Shown in pieces: positions 1-8,123 of a DNA stretch of 36,003 nucleotides (within the stretch, counting starts at the first letter, position 1; every line of letters begins with the position of its first letter). Below the pieces are notes generated by a model. That model was not told the origin of the DNA. It searched no databases and saw only the letters and a list, made by a program, of their open reading frames with translations. Source of the stretch: Actinomadura sp. HBU206391 (lineage in GTDB: Bacteria > Actinomycetota > Actinomycetes > Streptosporangiales > Streptosporangiaceae). A program made the position numbers and the translations under genes. Location of the stretch: positions 1 to 36,003 of the forward strand of contig NZ_JABVEB010000055.1 in assembly GCF_014323665.1 (NCBI RefSeq), written 5' to 3'.

Positions 1-10
1 AGCCGCGTCG

Positions 11-208
11 TCAGAGCGCGTCGCTGCGCACCCGAGCGGCGAACGCGCTCCAGACCGCAGGCGGGAAGAGGAGAGCGGGCCCTTGGGGGTTCTTGGAGTC
101 GCGTACCGCGACCATGCCCTTGACCCCTGCGACCTCCACGCAACTGCCGCTCTCCGCGCTGCGGGCGGACTTTCGCCACTGAACTTGCGTCAGGTTCGGT
201 CGATCCAT
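11..208 (-). CDS. DUF397 domain protein
   Basis: A 65-residue protein that is almost entirely a DUF397 domain: the W-R-K-S-x-x-S opening (residues 11-17), the C-V-E-V-A core (23-27) and the V-R-D-S-K turn (35-39) are the family hallmarks. DUF397 proteins in actinomycetes are usually encoded next to Scr1/DUF5753 XRE regulators and are thought to act with them, in some reports as toxin-antitoxin-like or developmental pairs; the molecular function is not settled. Its ATG lies inside the end of the upstream XRE gene (19-base overlap), with an AGGAG about 13 bases before it, so translation is probably coupled. The length is normal for the family. Family call is firm; function is inferred only from context. 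Confidence 0.9.
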   Translation of the reverse strand: MDRPNLTQVQWRKSARSAESGSCVEVAGVKGMVAVRDSKNPQGPALLFPPAVWSAFAARVRSDAL

Positions 209-1023
209 ATGTCGCTCATTGCTCCTACGATCAAGCCGATTGATGCCTCGGGCGTCAGTGCCGCCGCTCTCAGCTGATCGTAGGCGAGCGATGCCGTTTC
301 GAGTTCATGCTTCTGATCGAGGAGTCGGCCGCTTCCTCCGCGCCCTTCCGCGTACGCGGCTGGTGGTTGGTCCGCAAACTCGAACAGTGTGAACGGGCCC
401 CCCAGGCCTGCGTGCTCGCCGGATGCGAAGGGGAGGATCTGGAGCGTCACGTTGGGCTGCCGACCTAGCTCAACGAGGCGTTTGAGCTGGGCTCTGGTTA
501 CTTCAACGCTCTTGATCGGTTGTTTCACAGCTGCTTCGTGCAATACGACCCAAATGTTGGGTGGAGACGGCCGCTCAAGGATTCGTTGCCGCTCAAGTCG
601 TTCGGCAAGTTCTTCTTCCAGCGAGTCCGGAGGATTGAGCGGCCAGCCGGATCGCATCACGGTTCGGGCGTAGTCCTCGGTCTGGAAGAGGCCGGGGACG
701 AGGTTCATGGACCAGATGTTGATCCGGGTGGCCTGTGCCTCCAGCTCGATGTAGTGCTCGAACCATCTGGGCGTGGATCTGACCAGCTCAGCCAGGTGTT
801 CCAGCATCTCGGGAAGCCCGAACACGGCGTCGGCCTTCTCCGGAAAACCGTGCGGCGGGCTGCGGCGGGCGGTCTCGACGCTGGCGACCGTGGCGAGTGA
901 CCAGCCCAGTTTCCCGGCGAGCTCCTCCTGGCTCCAACCCTGCTGCTCGCGCATACGGCGGATCTCCGACCCGAAGAAGGCCGCGAGCGACGACAGCGGA
1001 TCCAGAACGCGGGGCGCGGGCAT
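190..1023 (-). CDS. XRE-family regulator, Scr1 type (HTH + DUF5753)
   Basis: A 277-residue DNA-binding regulator. Residues about 14-68 form an XRE helix-turn-helix (M-R-E-Q-Q-G-W-S-Q-E-E-L-A followed by T-V-A-S-V-E-T). Residues about 85-265 are the DUF5753 region, recognisable from W-F-E-H-Y-I-E-L-E near residue 87 and L-V-P-G-L-F-Q-T-E-D-Y-A-R at 108-120. The ATG at 1023 is preferred over a longer reading because GGAGG stands 8 bases upstream and the family begins here. It overlaps the DUF397 gene and is divergent from the ATPase gene at 1156; the 132 bases between them must hold both promoters. This arrangement matches whiJ-like loci of streptomycetes. The target genes cannot be told from the sequence. 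Confidence 0.92.
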   Translation of the reverse strand: MPAPRVLDPLSSLAAFFGSEIRRMREQQGWSQEELAGKLGWSLATVASVETARRSPPHGFPEKADAVFGLPEMLEHLAELVRSTPRWFEHYIELEAQATRINIWSMNLVPGLFQTEDYARTVMRSGWPLNPPDSLEEELAERLERQRILERPSPPNIWVVLHEAAVKQPIKSVEVTRAQLKRLVELGRQPNVTLQILPFASGEHAGLGGPFTLFEFADQPPAAYAEGRGGSGRLLDQKHELETASLAYDQLRAAALTPEASIGLIVGAMSDIWIDRT

Positions 1024-1155
1024 GTTCTCGACCTCCGTTGTACGGGTCGCGCGACTTCCGAGAGTAACCAGGTGGCGACACTCTGGTCGGGCAACTCGGT
1101 CAACTCGGTGGTGCGGCCGCGCCCGCCCGCCGCGCAAGCGTGAGGGAGGACGGGA

Positions 1156-1632
1156 GTGGCGACGAGTCGACGCCCGGTGTCAGAGGAACCTTGTCGTGAT
1201 CGGCTCTGCGGCATCCGGGGAGTGCTGCTCAAGGAGGTCCGGTTGCGCAACCGGCCCGAGGCGGTGGCCGCCGGACGGCGTGAGGTCGTCGCCTCCGCCG
1301 CCGCCTGGGGCCTGCCCGGCGAGATCGCGCAGGACGCGGAGACGTGCGTCAGCGAACTGGTCACCAACGCGGTGAAGCACGCGACCGGGCTGCCGGATTC
1401 GACGCTACGGCTGCTGGTCATCCGCAGCGGCGACCGGCTGCGCGTCGAGGTGCACGACGCCGGCCGGGAGCTTCCACGCCCGCGCCGTCCGGACCCCTGC
1501 GACGAGTCGGGCCGTGGCCTGTTCATCGTGGGCTTCCTGGCCGCCGGCCACGGCACTTACCTCACCGCGACGGGCAAGGCGGTCTGGTTCGAGCTCGCCG
1601 CCTGGCCGAAGCCCGGGCACGCGGATCGGTGA
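1156..1632 (+). CDS. RsbW-like ATP-binding protein (HATPase_c_2)
   Basis: A 158-residue protein carrying a GHKL-type ATPase fold without a phosphoacceptor histidine domain, like anti-sigma factor serine kinases. The N-box is E67-L-V-T-N71 followed by A-V-K-H-A, the D-A-G motif is at 101-103 and the G-R-G-L lid is at 119-122. The GTG start follows a GGAGGA with a spacing of about 5 bases. In whiJ-type clusters such ATPases accompany the XRE and DUF397 genes, and this one stands divergently beside them, which supports a shared regulatory role. It could regulate an anti-anti-sigma factor, but none is visible in the window. It ends 2 bases before the convergent kinase gene. Confidence 0.88.
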   Translation: MATSRRPVSEEPCRDRLCGIRGVLLKEVRLRNRPEAVAAGRREVVASAAAWGLPGEIAQDAETCVSELVTNAVKHATGLPDSTLRLLVIRSGDRLRVEVHDAGRELPRPRRPDPCDESGRGLFIVGFLAAGHGTYLTATGKAVWFELAAWPKPGHADR

Positions 1633-1634
1633 GC

Positions 1635-2843
1635 TCAGCCCGGCCACGGCAGCCACGCCCGAAGCCGGAACTCGCCGGTGCCCGTACGGCCGTGTTCCAG
1701 CCGTCCGCCGACGAGGTCCACGCGCTCCCGCAGGCCGATGAGCCCGGCGCCCGAGCCGGGCATCCGGCCCACGGCCGCGGCGGGCGACAGCGCGTTGCGC
1801 ACCTCGACCGTCAGCTCTGTGGCGACGGTGCCGTCCACGGTCACTCGTACGCCGGCGCTCGGTGCGTGCTTACGAGCGTTGGTCAGCCCCTCCTGGACGA
1901 TCCGGTAGGCGTGGCGTCCGATCCGGGCCGACACCGTGGACAGGTCACCGATCCGGTTGTCCAGGGTGACGGGCGAGCCGGCTCGCAACGATTCCTCGAT
2001 CAGGGCCGGCAGGTCGGTGAGCGTGGGCTGGGGGCGCTGTTGATCCGAGGCGTCCGTGCCCTCGCGGAGCATGCCGATCACCTCGCGCAGGTCCTCCATG
2101 GCCTCGTAGGCGCACTGCCTGATGACGCCGGCCGCGCGGGTCTCCTCCGCGGTCGCGCCCTGCCGGAACTCCAGCGCCCCGGCGTGCACGGCCAGTAGCG
2201 AGATCCGGTGCGCGAGGACGTCGTGCATCTCACGGGCGAGCCGTTCGCGCTCCATATGCCGTGCCTCCTCGACGCGCAGCCGCTGTCCCTCCTCGGCCTG
2301 CCGCGCCCGGTCGCGCAACGAGCGTACGAGCAGGCGCTGTGAACGGACGAGCATGCCCGAGGTGATCAGTGTGGCGTCGAGCAGACCGACCACGGCCACG
2401 GCCTCCCAGTACTGCTGCGGCGTCGTCGCGTCGAGGTGGTAGAACGCGACGGTAGGACCGATGTGCACCGCCGCGACGGCGGCGGTCACCCGCCAGGAGC
2501 GCCGCATGGCGACGTTGAGCACGGTGATGAACGCGATGCCGAAGGCCGTCGACGAGACGAACAGTCCGGCCATGCTCACGGCCAGTGCCAGCCCGACCGG
2601 CCATCGCCGCCGCAGCAGCAGCAGACCCAGGCAGGACAGGCTGCCGACGGCCAGGTCGAGGGCAAGGGGAGGCGGCGGTGATTGCTGCTGGGCGCTCTCC
2701 TCCATGGTGACCAGCAGGAAGAAGAGGCCGAGCGTCACAGCGGCGGACGCGTAGCCGACGTCGGAGGCCCGCTCACCGGCCAGCCTGCGGATACGACCGT
2801 GCGACGGTCCGGCCGGCCGCTCCGGTGTGGCGTATGCGTCCAA
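1635..2843 (-). CDS. Two-component sensor histidine kinase (HisKA_3, NarL type), orphan
   Basis: A 402-residue membrane sensor kinase. Hydrophobic segments at about 31-46, 62-78, 82-112, 117-135 and 147-165 form a membrane sensor region with little extracytoplasmic sequence. A short coiled linker (about 171-200) leads to the HisKA_3 dimerisation domain, with the phosphoacceptor H207 in R-E-M-H-D-V-L. The ATPase domain has an N-box at 318-327 and a G-rich lid G-S-G-A-G-L-I-G-L at 363-371. The usual D-x-G-x-G is replaced by V-R-N-A-L, as in many actinobacterial members. The TTG start is chosen because AGAGG lies 8 bases upstream and no in-frame ATG occurs before residue 47. No response regulator lies beside it, which is unusual for this class. 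The divergent ABC transporter may be a target or partner. Confidence 0.92.
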   Translation of the reverse strand: MDAYATPERPAGPSHGRIRRLAGERASDVGYASAAVTLGLFFLLVTMEESAQQQSPPPPLALDLAVGSLSCLGLLLLRRRWPVGLALAVSMAGLFVSSTAFGIAFITVLNVAMRRSWRVTAAVAAVHIGPTVAFYHLDATTPQQYWEAVAVVGLLDATLITSGMLVRSQRLLVRSLRDRARQAEEGQRLRVEEARHMERERLAREMHDVLAHRISLLAVHAGALEFRQGATAEETRAAGVIRQCAYEAMEDLREVIGMLREGTDASDQQRPQPTLTDLPALIEESLRAGSPVTLDNRIGDLSTVSARIGRHAYRIVQEGLTNARKHAPSAGVRVTVDGTVATELTVEVRNALSPAAAVGRMPGSGAGLIGLRERVDLVGGRLEHGRTGTGEFRLRAWLPWPG

Positions 2844-3000
2844 CAGCCGACCTCTTTCTCCTGTCCGCGCTGCTCAAGGCTACGTGCCGCCCGACCGCCC
2901 CGGCAGTGGCAGGCGGTCTACGCGGCCATCGACTTTGGTCTAGGCGAAATGGCAGCTCGACCGACGCTCGCCATGGGGCCGGGGCCGGAGAGTTCGGTAC

Positions 3001-3813
3001 ATGACGAACACCAGCCCTGTGACGGCCGAAGGGTCCGGCGGCGAAGCGACCGGCGGTTCGCCGGCCGAAGCCCTCGCCGCGCGCGCCGAGGCGATCAGCA
3101 AGATCTATGGCAGCGGTGACGCCGAGGTCGTCGCTCTCGACGACGTCACGGTCGGCCTCCGACGCGGCCGGTTCACAGCGATCATGGGACCGTCCGGTTC
3201 CGGCAAGTCCACGCTCATGCACTGCATGGCCGGGCTCGATTCGGTCGACTCCGGTCGCGTGTTCATCGGCGAGGTGGAGCTGACCCGGCTCGACGACCGG
3301 CGGCTCACCCGGCTGCGGCGCGACAAGGTGGGCTTCGTCTTCCAGGCGTTCAACCTGGTGCCGACGCTCACGGCACTGGAGAACATCACGCTCCCGATGG
3401 ACATCGCCGGCCGCCGGCCGGATCGGGACTGGCTCGACACCGTCGTCGACACCGTCGGGCTGCGCGACCGGCTCCGCCACCGGCCCGCCGAACTGTCCGG
3501 GGGACAGCAGCAGCGGGTGGCGTGCGCCAGAGCGCTGGCGTCGAGGCCGGACATCGTCTTCGCCGACGAGCCGACCGGCAATCTCGACTCCCGCTCGGGC
3601 GCCGAGGTGCTGTCGTTCCTGCGCGACTCGGTACGCGAGATGCGCCAGACGGTGGTCATGGTGACGCACGACCCGGTGGCGGCTGCCCACTCCGATGAGG
3701 TGATCTTCTTCGGGGACGGGCGGACCGTCGACCGGATGCCGGACCCGACGGCCGAGAAGGTGCTTGAGCGGATGAAGGGCATCGAGTCGCACGGGGGAGG
3801 CGGCGTCCGATGA
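3001..3813 (+). CDS. ABC transporter ATP-binding protein (MacB/LolD type)
   Basis: The 270-residue nucleotide-binding subunit of an ABC transporter that works with FtsX-type permeases rather than classic importers. Walker A G-P-S-G-S-G-K-S-T is at 63-71, the Q-loop glutamine at 115, the signature L-S-G-G-Q at 165-169, Walker B I-V-F-A-D-E-P at 185-191, and the H-loop histidine at 223. The first 30 residues are a loose Ala/Gly/Glu-rich extension. The ATG follows GGAGA with 9 bases of spacing. It overlaps the permease gene by 4 bases (ATGA), so both are one operon and almost certainly one complex. It is divergent from the orphan kinase. The substrate is unknown; lipids, peptides or drugs are typical for the family. 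Confidence 0.95.
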   Translation: MTNTSPVTAEGSGGEATGGSPAEALAARAEAISKIYGSGDAEVVALDDVTVGLRRGRFTAIMGPSGSGKSTLMHCMAGLDSVDSGRVFIGEVELTRLDDRRLTRLRRDKVGFVFQAFNLVPTLTALENITLPMDIAGRRPDRDWLDTVVDTVGLRDRLRHRPAELSGGQQQRVACARALASRPDIVFADEPTGNLDSRSGAEVLSFLRDSVREMRQTVVMVTHDPVAAAHSDEVIFFGDGRTVDRMPDPTAEKVLERMKGIESHGGGGVR

Positions 3814-6356
3814 TGGCCAGGCTCACGCTGCGCAACCTCGCGGCGCACCGGCTGCGGCTGGGGCTCACGGCGCTCGCCGTGATCCTCGGGGTCTCGTTCG
3901 TGTCGGGCACGCTCATCTTCAAGGACACGATGACGCGCAGCTTCGACGGCCTCTTCGGCGACGTGTACAAGGGCGTCGAGGTCATCGTGCGGGCGGAGCG
4001 ATCGTTCGCCGCCACCGAGGAGGACCCCGCCCGCCCGATCCCGCAGTCGGTGCTCACCACCATCAGGCAGAAGGCGGCGGGCGCGGCGGGCGCGCAGGGC
4101 GCCAGCGAGGGCTACGCGGCCATCGTCGGCGCGGACGGCAAGGTCGTCGGCGGCCAGGGGATGACGCACCTCGGCGGCGACTGGAGCGACGACACCGGCT
4201 CCGAACTGCGGATCGTCTCGGGCAGGCCACCTCGCGCACCCGGCGAGGTGGTCATCGACTCGGTCACCGCGGGCAAGGGCGGGCTCGAGGCCGGCGATCA
4301 GGTGAAGATCCTCACTCAGGGGCCCACTCAGACGATGCGGGTCACCGGCATCTTCACGCTGGGGTCGCTGAGCGGCCTGGACCGGTTCCTCACCTACGCG
4401 CTGTTCACCCCGGAGGTCGCGCAGAGGCTCCTGGTCAAGCCGGGTCACTACTCTGAGATCTACGTCCAGGCCCGGCCCGGCGTGTCCACGGAGCACCTGC
4501 GCGACCAGGTCGCCGCGGTGCTGCCCGAGGGCTACGAGGCGGTCACCGGGCAGGACGAGGCCGACGAGACCCAGGCCGAGATCAAGCAGATCTTCGACTT
4601 TCTCGCGATCTTCCTGCTGGTCTTCGCCGCCGTGGCGGTCTTCGTCGGCTCGTTCATCATCTTCAACACGTTCGCGATGCTGGTCGCCCAGCGCACCCGG
4701 GAGCTCGCGCTGCTCCGCGCCGTGGGGGCGAGCCGCCGCCAGGTGACCCGGTCGGTGCTCGGTGAGGCGGCCGGCGTCGGGTTCGTCGGTTCCACGCTGG
4801 GCCTCGGCCTCGGCGCCGGGCTCGCCCTGGGGCTCAGGGCACTGTTCGCGCTCTTCGGCGTCGACCTGCCCGCGACGAGGCCGGTGCTCGCCGCCTCCAC
4901 CGCCCTCTGGTCGTACGCCGTCGGGATGCTGGTCACGGTGGCGGCGGCCTACTTCCCGGCCCGCCGCGCGGCGAAGATCCCGCCGGTGGCGGCCATGCGG
5001 GACGACGTCGGCGGCCTGCCGGAGCGCTCCATGCGCGTCCGGGTCGCGGTGGGCACCGCCTTGATGGTGCTCGGCGGGGCCGCTGTCGCCCGGGGGCTGG
5101 CGATCTCAGGGGAGGCCATCTCGGGGGAGGAAGGGGTGAGCCTGGTCGGCCTGGGGGGCGCGGTCGTGTTCCTGGGCGTCGTCATGCTCGGCCCGGTCCT
5201 GAGCCGGCCCATCACCTGGGTCCTCGGCTGGCCCTTCGCCAGGCTGGCCGGCTCGGTCGGGCGGATGAGCCGGGAGAACACCCGGCGCAACCCCCGCCGA
5301 ACCGCGGCGACCGCGTCCGCGCTGATGATCGGGCTGGCGCTCGTCGCCATGGTCTCGGTGCTGGCGCAGTCGATGAAGGCCTCGGCCGACGGCGCCTTCG
5401 ATCGCGATCTCAGCGCCGACTACACCCTGCAGCCCACCGGCCTGGGCGGCTTCAGCCCCGAGGCCGTCGAGGCGGTCTCGGAGGCGCCCGGCGTCAGCGG
5501 CGTCACGCCGGTCCGGCTCGGCACGATCAAACTGGCGGGCGAGAAGGCGCCGGTGATGGTCGCCGACCCGGCCGCGCTGGCCGGGCCGATCAACCTCGAG
5601 ATCGAGAGCGGCACCGGCGCGCTCGGCCCCGACGAACTGCTCGTCCAGCGCAACGTGGCCGATCAGTGGGGCTGGACGATCGGCAGCACGGTGCCGGGAG
5701 AGTATCCGGACGGGGTCAAGGCACCGTTCCGCGTCGCCGGGATCTACGCCGACAATCAGGTGGCGAGCAGCCCGTACCTCATGACGCCGGCCGGCTACCG
5801 GCCGCACGCGCCCAGCGAACTGATCCAGCTCGCCTACGTCGACACCGACGAGGACGCCCGGGCGGGCCGGTCGCTGGAGTCGGCCCTGGCCGCCTATCCC
5901 AACGTGAAGTTGCAGGACCGCCAGGAGACCAAGGCCGCCGCGCGTCAGGAGATCGACCAGCTGCTCACCGTGGTCATCGCCCTGCTGGTGCTCTCGATCA
6001 TCATCGCGGCGCTCGGAATCGTGAACACCCTCGCGCTGTCGGTGATCGAGCGCACGCGCGAGATCGGCCTGCTCCGCGCGGTGGGCATGAGCCGCCGCCA
6101 GCTCCGACGCATGGTGCGGTACGAGTCGGTGGTGATCGCGGCATTCGGGGCCACGCTGGGCCTGGCCGTTGGCGTCGCGTTCGGGTGGGCGCTCCAGCGG
6201 GCCATGGAAGAGCAGGGCGTCGACGTGCTGAGCATCCCCTACGGCCGGCTCGGCCTCTACGCGGTCGCCGCCGCCGTCATCGGGGTCATCGCGGCGATCT
6301 GGCCCGCCCGGCGCGCCGCGAGGATGGACGTCCTACGCGCCGTCACCACGGAGTAG
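3810..6356 (+). CDS. ABC transporter permease with two FtsX domains
   Basis: An 848-residue integral membrane subunit. After an N-terminal transmembrane helix (about 17-36) and a large extracytoplasmic MacB-like domain, an FtsX core spans about 265-388 with the cytoplasmic R-T-R-E-L-A-L-L-R-A-V-G-A motif at 295-307. Two more helices (about 410-430 and 445-465) and another N-terminal-type helix (about 500-520) lead to a second extracytoplasmic domain, and a second FtsX core runs from about 722 to the C-terminus with the matching R-T-R-E-I-G-L-L-R-A-V-G-M motif. This is the normal architecture and length of the actinobacterial double-FtsX family. A second ATG directly follows the first, so the start could be 3 bases later. 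It pairs with the overlapping ATPase. Confidence 0.94.
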   Translation: MMARLTLRNLAAHRLRLGLTALAVILGVSFVSGTLIFKDTMTRSFDGLFGDVYKGVEVIVRAERSFAATEEDPARPIPQSVLTTIRQKAAGAAGAQGASEGYAAIVGADGKVVGGQGMTHLGGDWSDDTGSELRIVSGRPPRAPGEVVIDSVTAGKGGLEAGDQVKILTQGPTQTMRVTGIFTLGSLSGLDRFLTYALFTPEVAQRLLVKPGHYSEIYVQARPGVSTEHLRDQVAAVLPEGYEAVTGQDEADETQAEIKQIFDFLAIFLLVFAAVAVFVGSFIIFNTFAMLVAQRTRELALLRAVGASRRQVTRSVLGEAAGVGFVGSTLGLGLGAGLALGLRALFALFGVDLPATRPVLAASTALWSYAVGMLVTVAAAYFPARRAAKIPPVAAMRDDVGGLPERSMRVRVAVGTALMVLGGAAVARGLAISGEAISGEEGVSLVGLGGAVVFLGVVMLGPVLSRPITWVLGWPFARLAGSVGRMSRENTRRNPRRTAATASALMIGLALVAMVSVLAQSMKASADGAFDRDLSADYTLQPTGLGGFSPEAVEAVSEAPGVSGVTPVRLGTIKLAGEKAPVMVADPAALAGPINLEIESGTGALGPDELLVQRNVADQWGWTIGSTVPGEYPDGVKAPFRVAGIYADNQVASSPYLMTPAGYRPHAPSELIQLAYVDTDEDARAGRSLESALAAYPNVKLQDRQETKAAARQEIDQLLTVVIALLVLSIIIAALGIVNTLALSVIERTREIGLLRAVGMSRRQLRRMVRYESVVIAAFGATLGLAVGVAFGWALQRAMEEQGVDVLSIPYGRLGLYAVAAAVIGVIAAIWPARRAARMDVLRAVTTE

Positions 6357-6504
6357 CCGGGGAATCAGGGGCCGTCGTTGCTTCACGCCCACGAGGCCCA
6401 GGGCGGTCCTGCGGCCGGCTGCGGGTGCTCGGAAAGGGGAAGACGAAGCGGGCTTGCGGCGAATCATGGGTGACCGTTGACCACTTCACCCGGGAGGCAC
6501 CCGC

Positions 6505-6525
6505 ATGACGGAGACAGGGACTTGA
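6505..6525 (+). other. Six-codon upstream ORF overlapping the sigma-factor start
   Basis: An ATG with a strong GGGAGG seven bases upstream opens a reading frame of only six codons (M-T-E-T-G-T) that ends at TGA 6523-6525. That stop overlaps the TTG at 6522 taken as the start of the sigma-factor gene. Either this is a mini-ORF that couples translation to the sigma factor, or one base is missing and the real sigma-factor start is this ATG. The sequence alone cannot decide. Confidence 0.5.
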
Positions 6526-7094
6526 CCGCTGATGTGGGCGAGCAGGTGACCGACGCCGAGCTGGTCGCCCGGTTCCGGCGAGATGCCGAGCAGTTCACCG
6601 CCGTCCACGACCGGTATTTCCGAAAGATCTATCTGTACGTGGCCGGGCGGCTGGACGTGCAGGCGGCCGAGGACATCGCCGCCGAGACCTTCCTCGTGGC
6701 CTTTGATCAGCGCGACCGGTTCGACCCCGAGCGCGGCAACCTGCGGTCCTGGTTGTTCGGCATCGCCACGAACCTGGTGGCCCGCCACCGGCGCAAGGAG
6801 GCCCGCCGTTACCGGGCGATGGCGCGTACGGGAGCCGAGCCGGCGGCCGGCAGCCACGAGAACCAGGTGATCATGTCGGTGGCGGCGCAGCGCATGAAGC
6901 CGCAGCTCGCCAAGGCTCTCGCCGCGCTCTCTCGGGGCGAGCGCGATGTCGTCCTGCTCGTGGCGCTGGCCCAGCTCAGCTACGACGAGGTGGCCCAGGC
7001 GCTCGGAATCTCTCAGGGCACGGTGGGCTCCCGGCTCAGCCGCGCCCGCCGGAAACTCACCGACGCGATCGATCCGGAGGCGTTCAATGAATGA
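6522..7094 (+). CDS. ECF-type RNA polymerase sigma-70 factor
   Basis: A 190-residue alternative sigma factor. Region 2 covers about residues 24-92, including D-I-A-A-E-T-F-L-V-A-F and the W-L-F-G-I-A-T-N-L-V-A-R-H-R-R-K segment that contacts the -10 element. Region 4 covers about 128-180, with the helix-turn-helix S-Y-D-E-V-A-Q-A-L-G-I-S-Q-G-T-V-G-S-R-L. No region 1 or 3 is present, hence the ECF assignment. The TTG at 6522 is used; TTG 6477, GTG 6534 and GTG 6546 are in-frame alternatives, and the best ribosome binding site serves an out-of-frame ATG at 6505. It overlaps the next gene by 8 bases, so both are co-translated. No zinc-finger anti-sigma factor follows; the membrane partner downstream is the likely regulator. 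Confidence 0.9.
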   Translation: MTADVGEQVTDAELVARFRRDAEQFTAVHDRYFRKIYLYVAGRLDVQAAEDIAAETFLVAFDQRDRFDPERGNLRSWLFGIATNLVARHRRKEARRYRAMARTGAEPAAGSHENQVIMSVAAQRMKPQLAKALAALSRGERDVVLLVALAQLSYDEVAQALGISQGTVGSRLSRARRKLTDAIDPEAFNE

Positions 7095-8028
7095 CCTGAA
7101 GCTGCTCGGCGCCGCGCTGGCGCAGCCCGATCCGGCGCCGGAGGTGGCCGACCGCAGCCGTCAAGGGCTCCGGAACGCGATGCGCGGGCGGAAGCGCAGG
7201 CGCAGGATCGGCCGGCCGGTGGCCGGTCTCAGCCTGACCGCCATCGCCGTGGTGGCCGCGATCGTGGTCGCCTCGGGTACCACCGAGCCGCCCGCCACGC
7301 AGGACAACCCGTCCACCGCAGCCCAGCCGTCCGCGCGGCAGGTCCTGCTCGCGGCCGCCGCCACCGCGGAGACCGTACCGGAGGGCTCTGGATCCTACTG
7401 GCACGTCACGATGAAACACGGGCCTTCGATAGGGGGAAGGCGCCTCACCGAGATGTGGTTTCGGCGTGACGGCCAGGGGTGGGTGAGCGTGAAGCCCGGC
7501 GAGGTGAGCAAACTCGCACGGTGGCAGGTGACCACCTTTTTGCTCACCGGTATGAGCTCCCGTCAGCTCCAGAATCTGCCGACCGACCCGGCCGCACTGA
7601 AAACGTGGATCCTCAACGCCATGAAACTACGGCGCAGCAAGGAGAATCCGCACTCCAGGTACGAGCCGAGCACTCTCGAGGTCAACCTCGTCCATGTTCT
7701 CAACGAGATGCTGTACTTCCTGCCGGTTCAGCAGAAGGTCCGCGCCGCCGCCTTCCGCGCGCTCGCCTCGCTCCCGAGCATCAAGAGGGTGGGTGCAGTG
7801 AAGGAGGGGCAGGTCCTGGTGTACATGTCCGGCCCCGGACGCGGACAAGTGGGGATAAGAATGATCGTCGACCCGAAGACGACGAGGGTCGGCATCGAGA
7901 ACTTCACCGACTTCGGAAAGAGGGAGTCGTCGGGGACCAACACGTACACGGGCGAGTGGACGGACCAAATTCCCGACAAGGTCGTCCCGCCCCCACGGAG
8001 GTACCATCCCCGCGCCGGTGAAGGGTGA
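7087..8028 (+). CDS. CU044_5270-like membrane-anchored protein, sigma-factor partner
   Basis: A 313-residue protein with one predicted membrane helix at about 44-64, preceded by a basic stretch (R-G-R-K-R-R-R-R). The first 40 residues would be cytoplasmic and the remaining 250 or so extracytoplasmic. The layout and its place directly after an ECF sigma factor match the family annotated as CU044_5270, whose function is unknown. An ATG at 7087 inside the end of the sigma gene gives an 8-base overlap; a reading starting further upstream would run inside the sigma gene and is rejected. The short cytoplasmic part could bind the sigma factor, making this a non-standard anti-sigma factor, but no known anti-sigma motif is visible. 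The second half of the gene uses more A/T-containing codons than its neighbours. Confidence 0.75.
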   Translation: MNDLKLLGAALAQPDPAPEVADRSRQGLRNAMRGRKRRRRIGRPVAGLSLTAIAVVAAIVVASGTTEPPATQDNPSTAAQPSARQVLLAAAATAETVPEGSGSYWHVTMKHGPSIGGRRLTEMWFRRDGQGWVSVKPGEVSKLARWQVTTFLLTGMSSRQLQNLPTDPAALKTWILNAMKLRRSKENPHSRYEPSTLEVNLVHVLNEMLYFLPVQQKVRAAAFRALASLPSIKRVGAVKEGQVLVYMSGPGRGQVGIRMIVDPKTTRVGIENFTDFGKRESSGTNTYTGEWTDQIPDKVVPPPRRYHPRAGEG

Positions 8029-8123
8029 TCGTGCCGGTGGACGCGGCCCAGAGGGCACCCTCATCCGTCCGGCCGAGGACGTCCGGTCCCGCCATGAGGG
8101 CGGTCGACCGACCGGCCCCCGGG

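Noticed and set aside
8029..8123. A terminator between the sigma operon and the NACHT gene
   Set aside because: Only short GGACGTCC- and GGTCGACC-type palindromes are present; no stem of useful length without mismatches was found.
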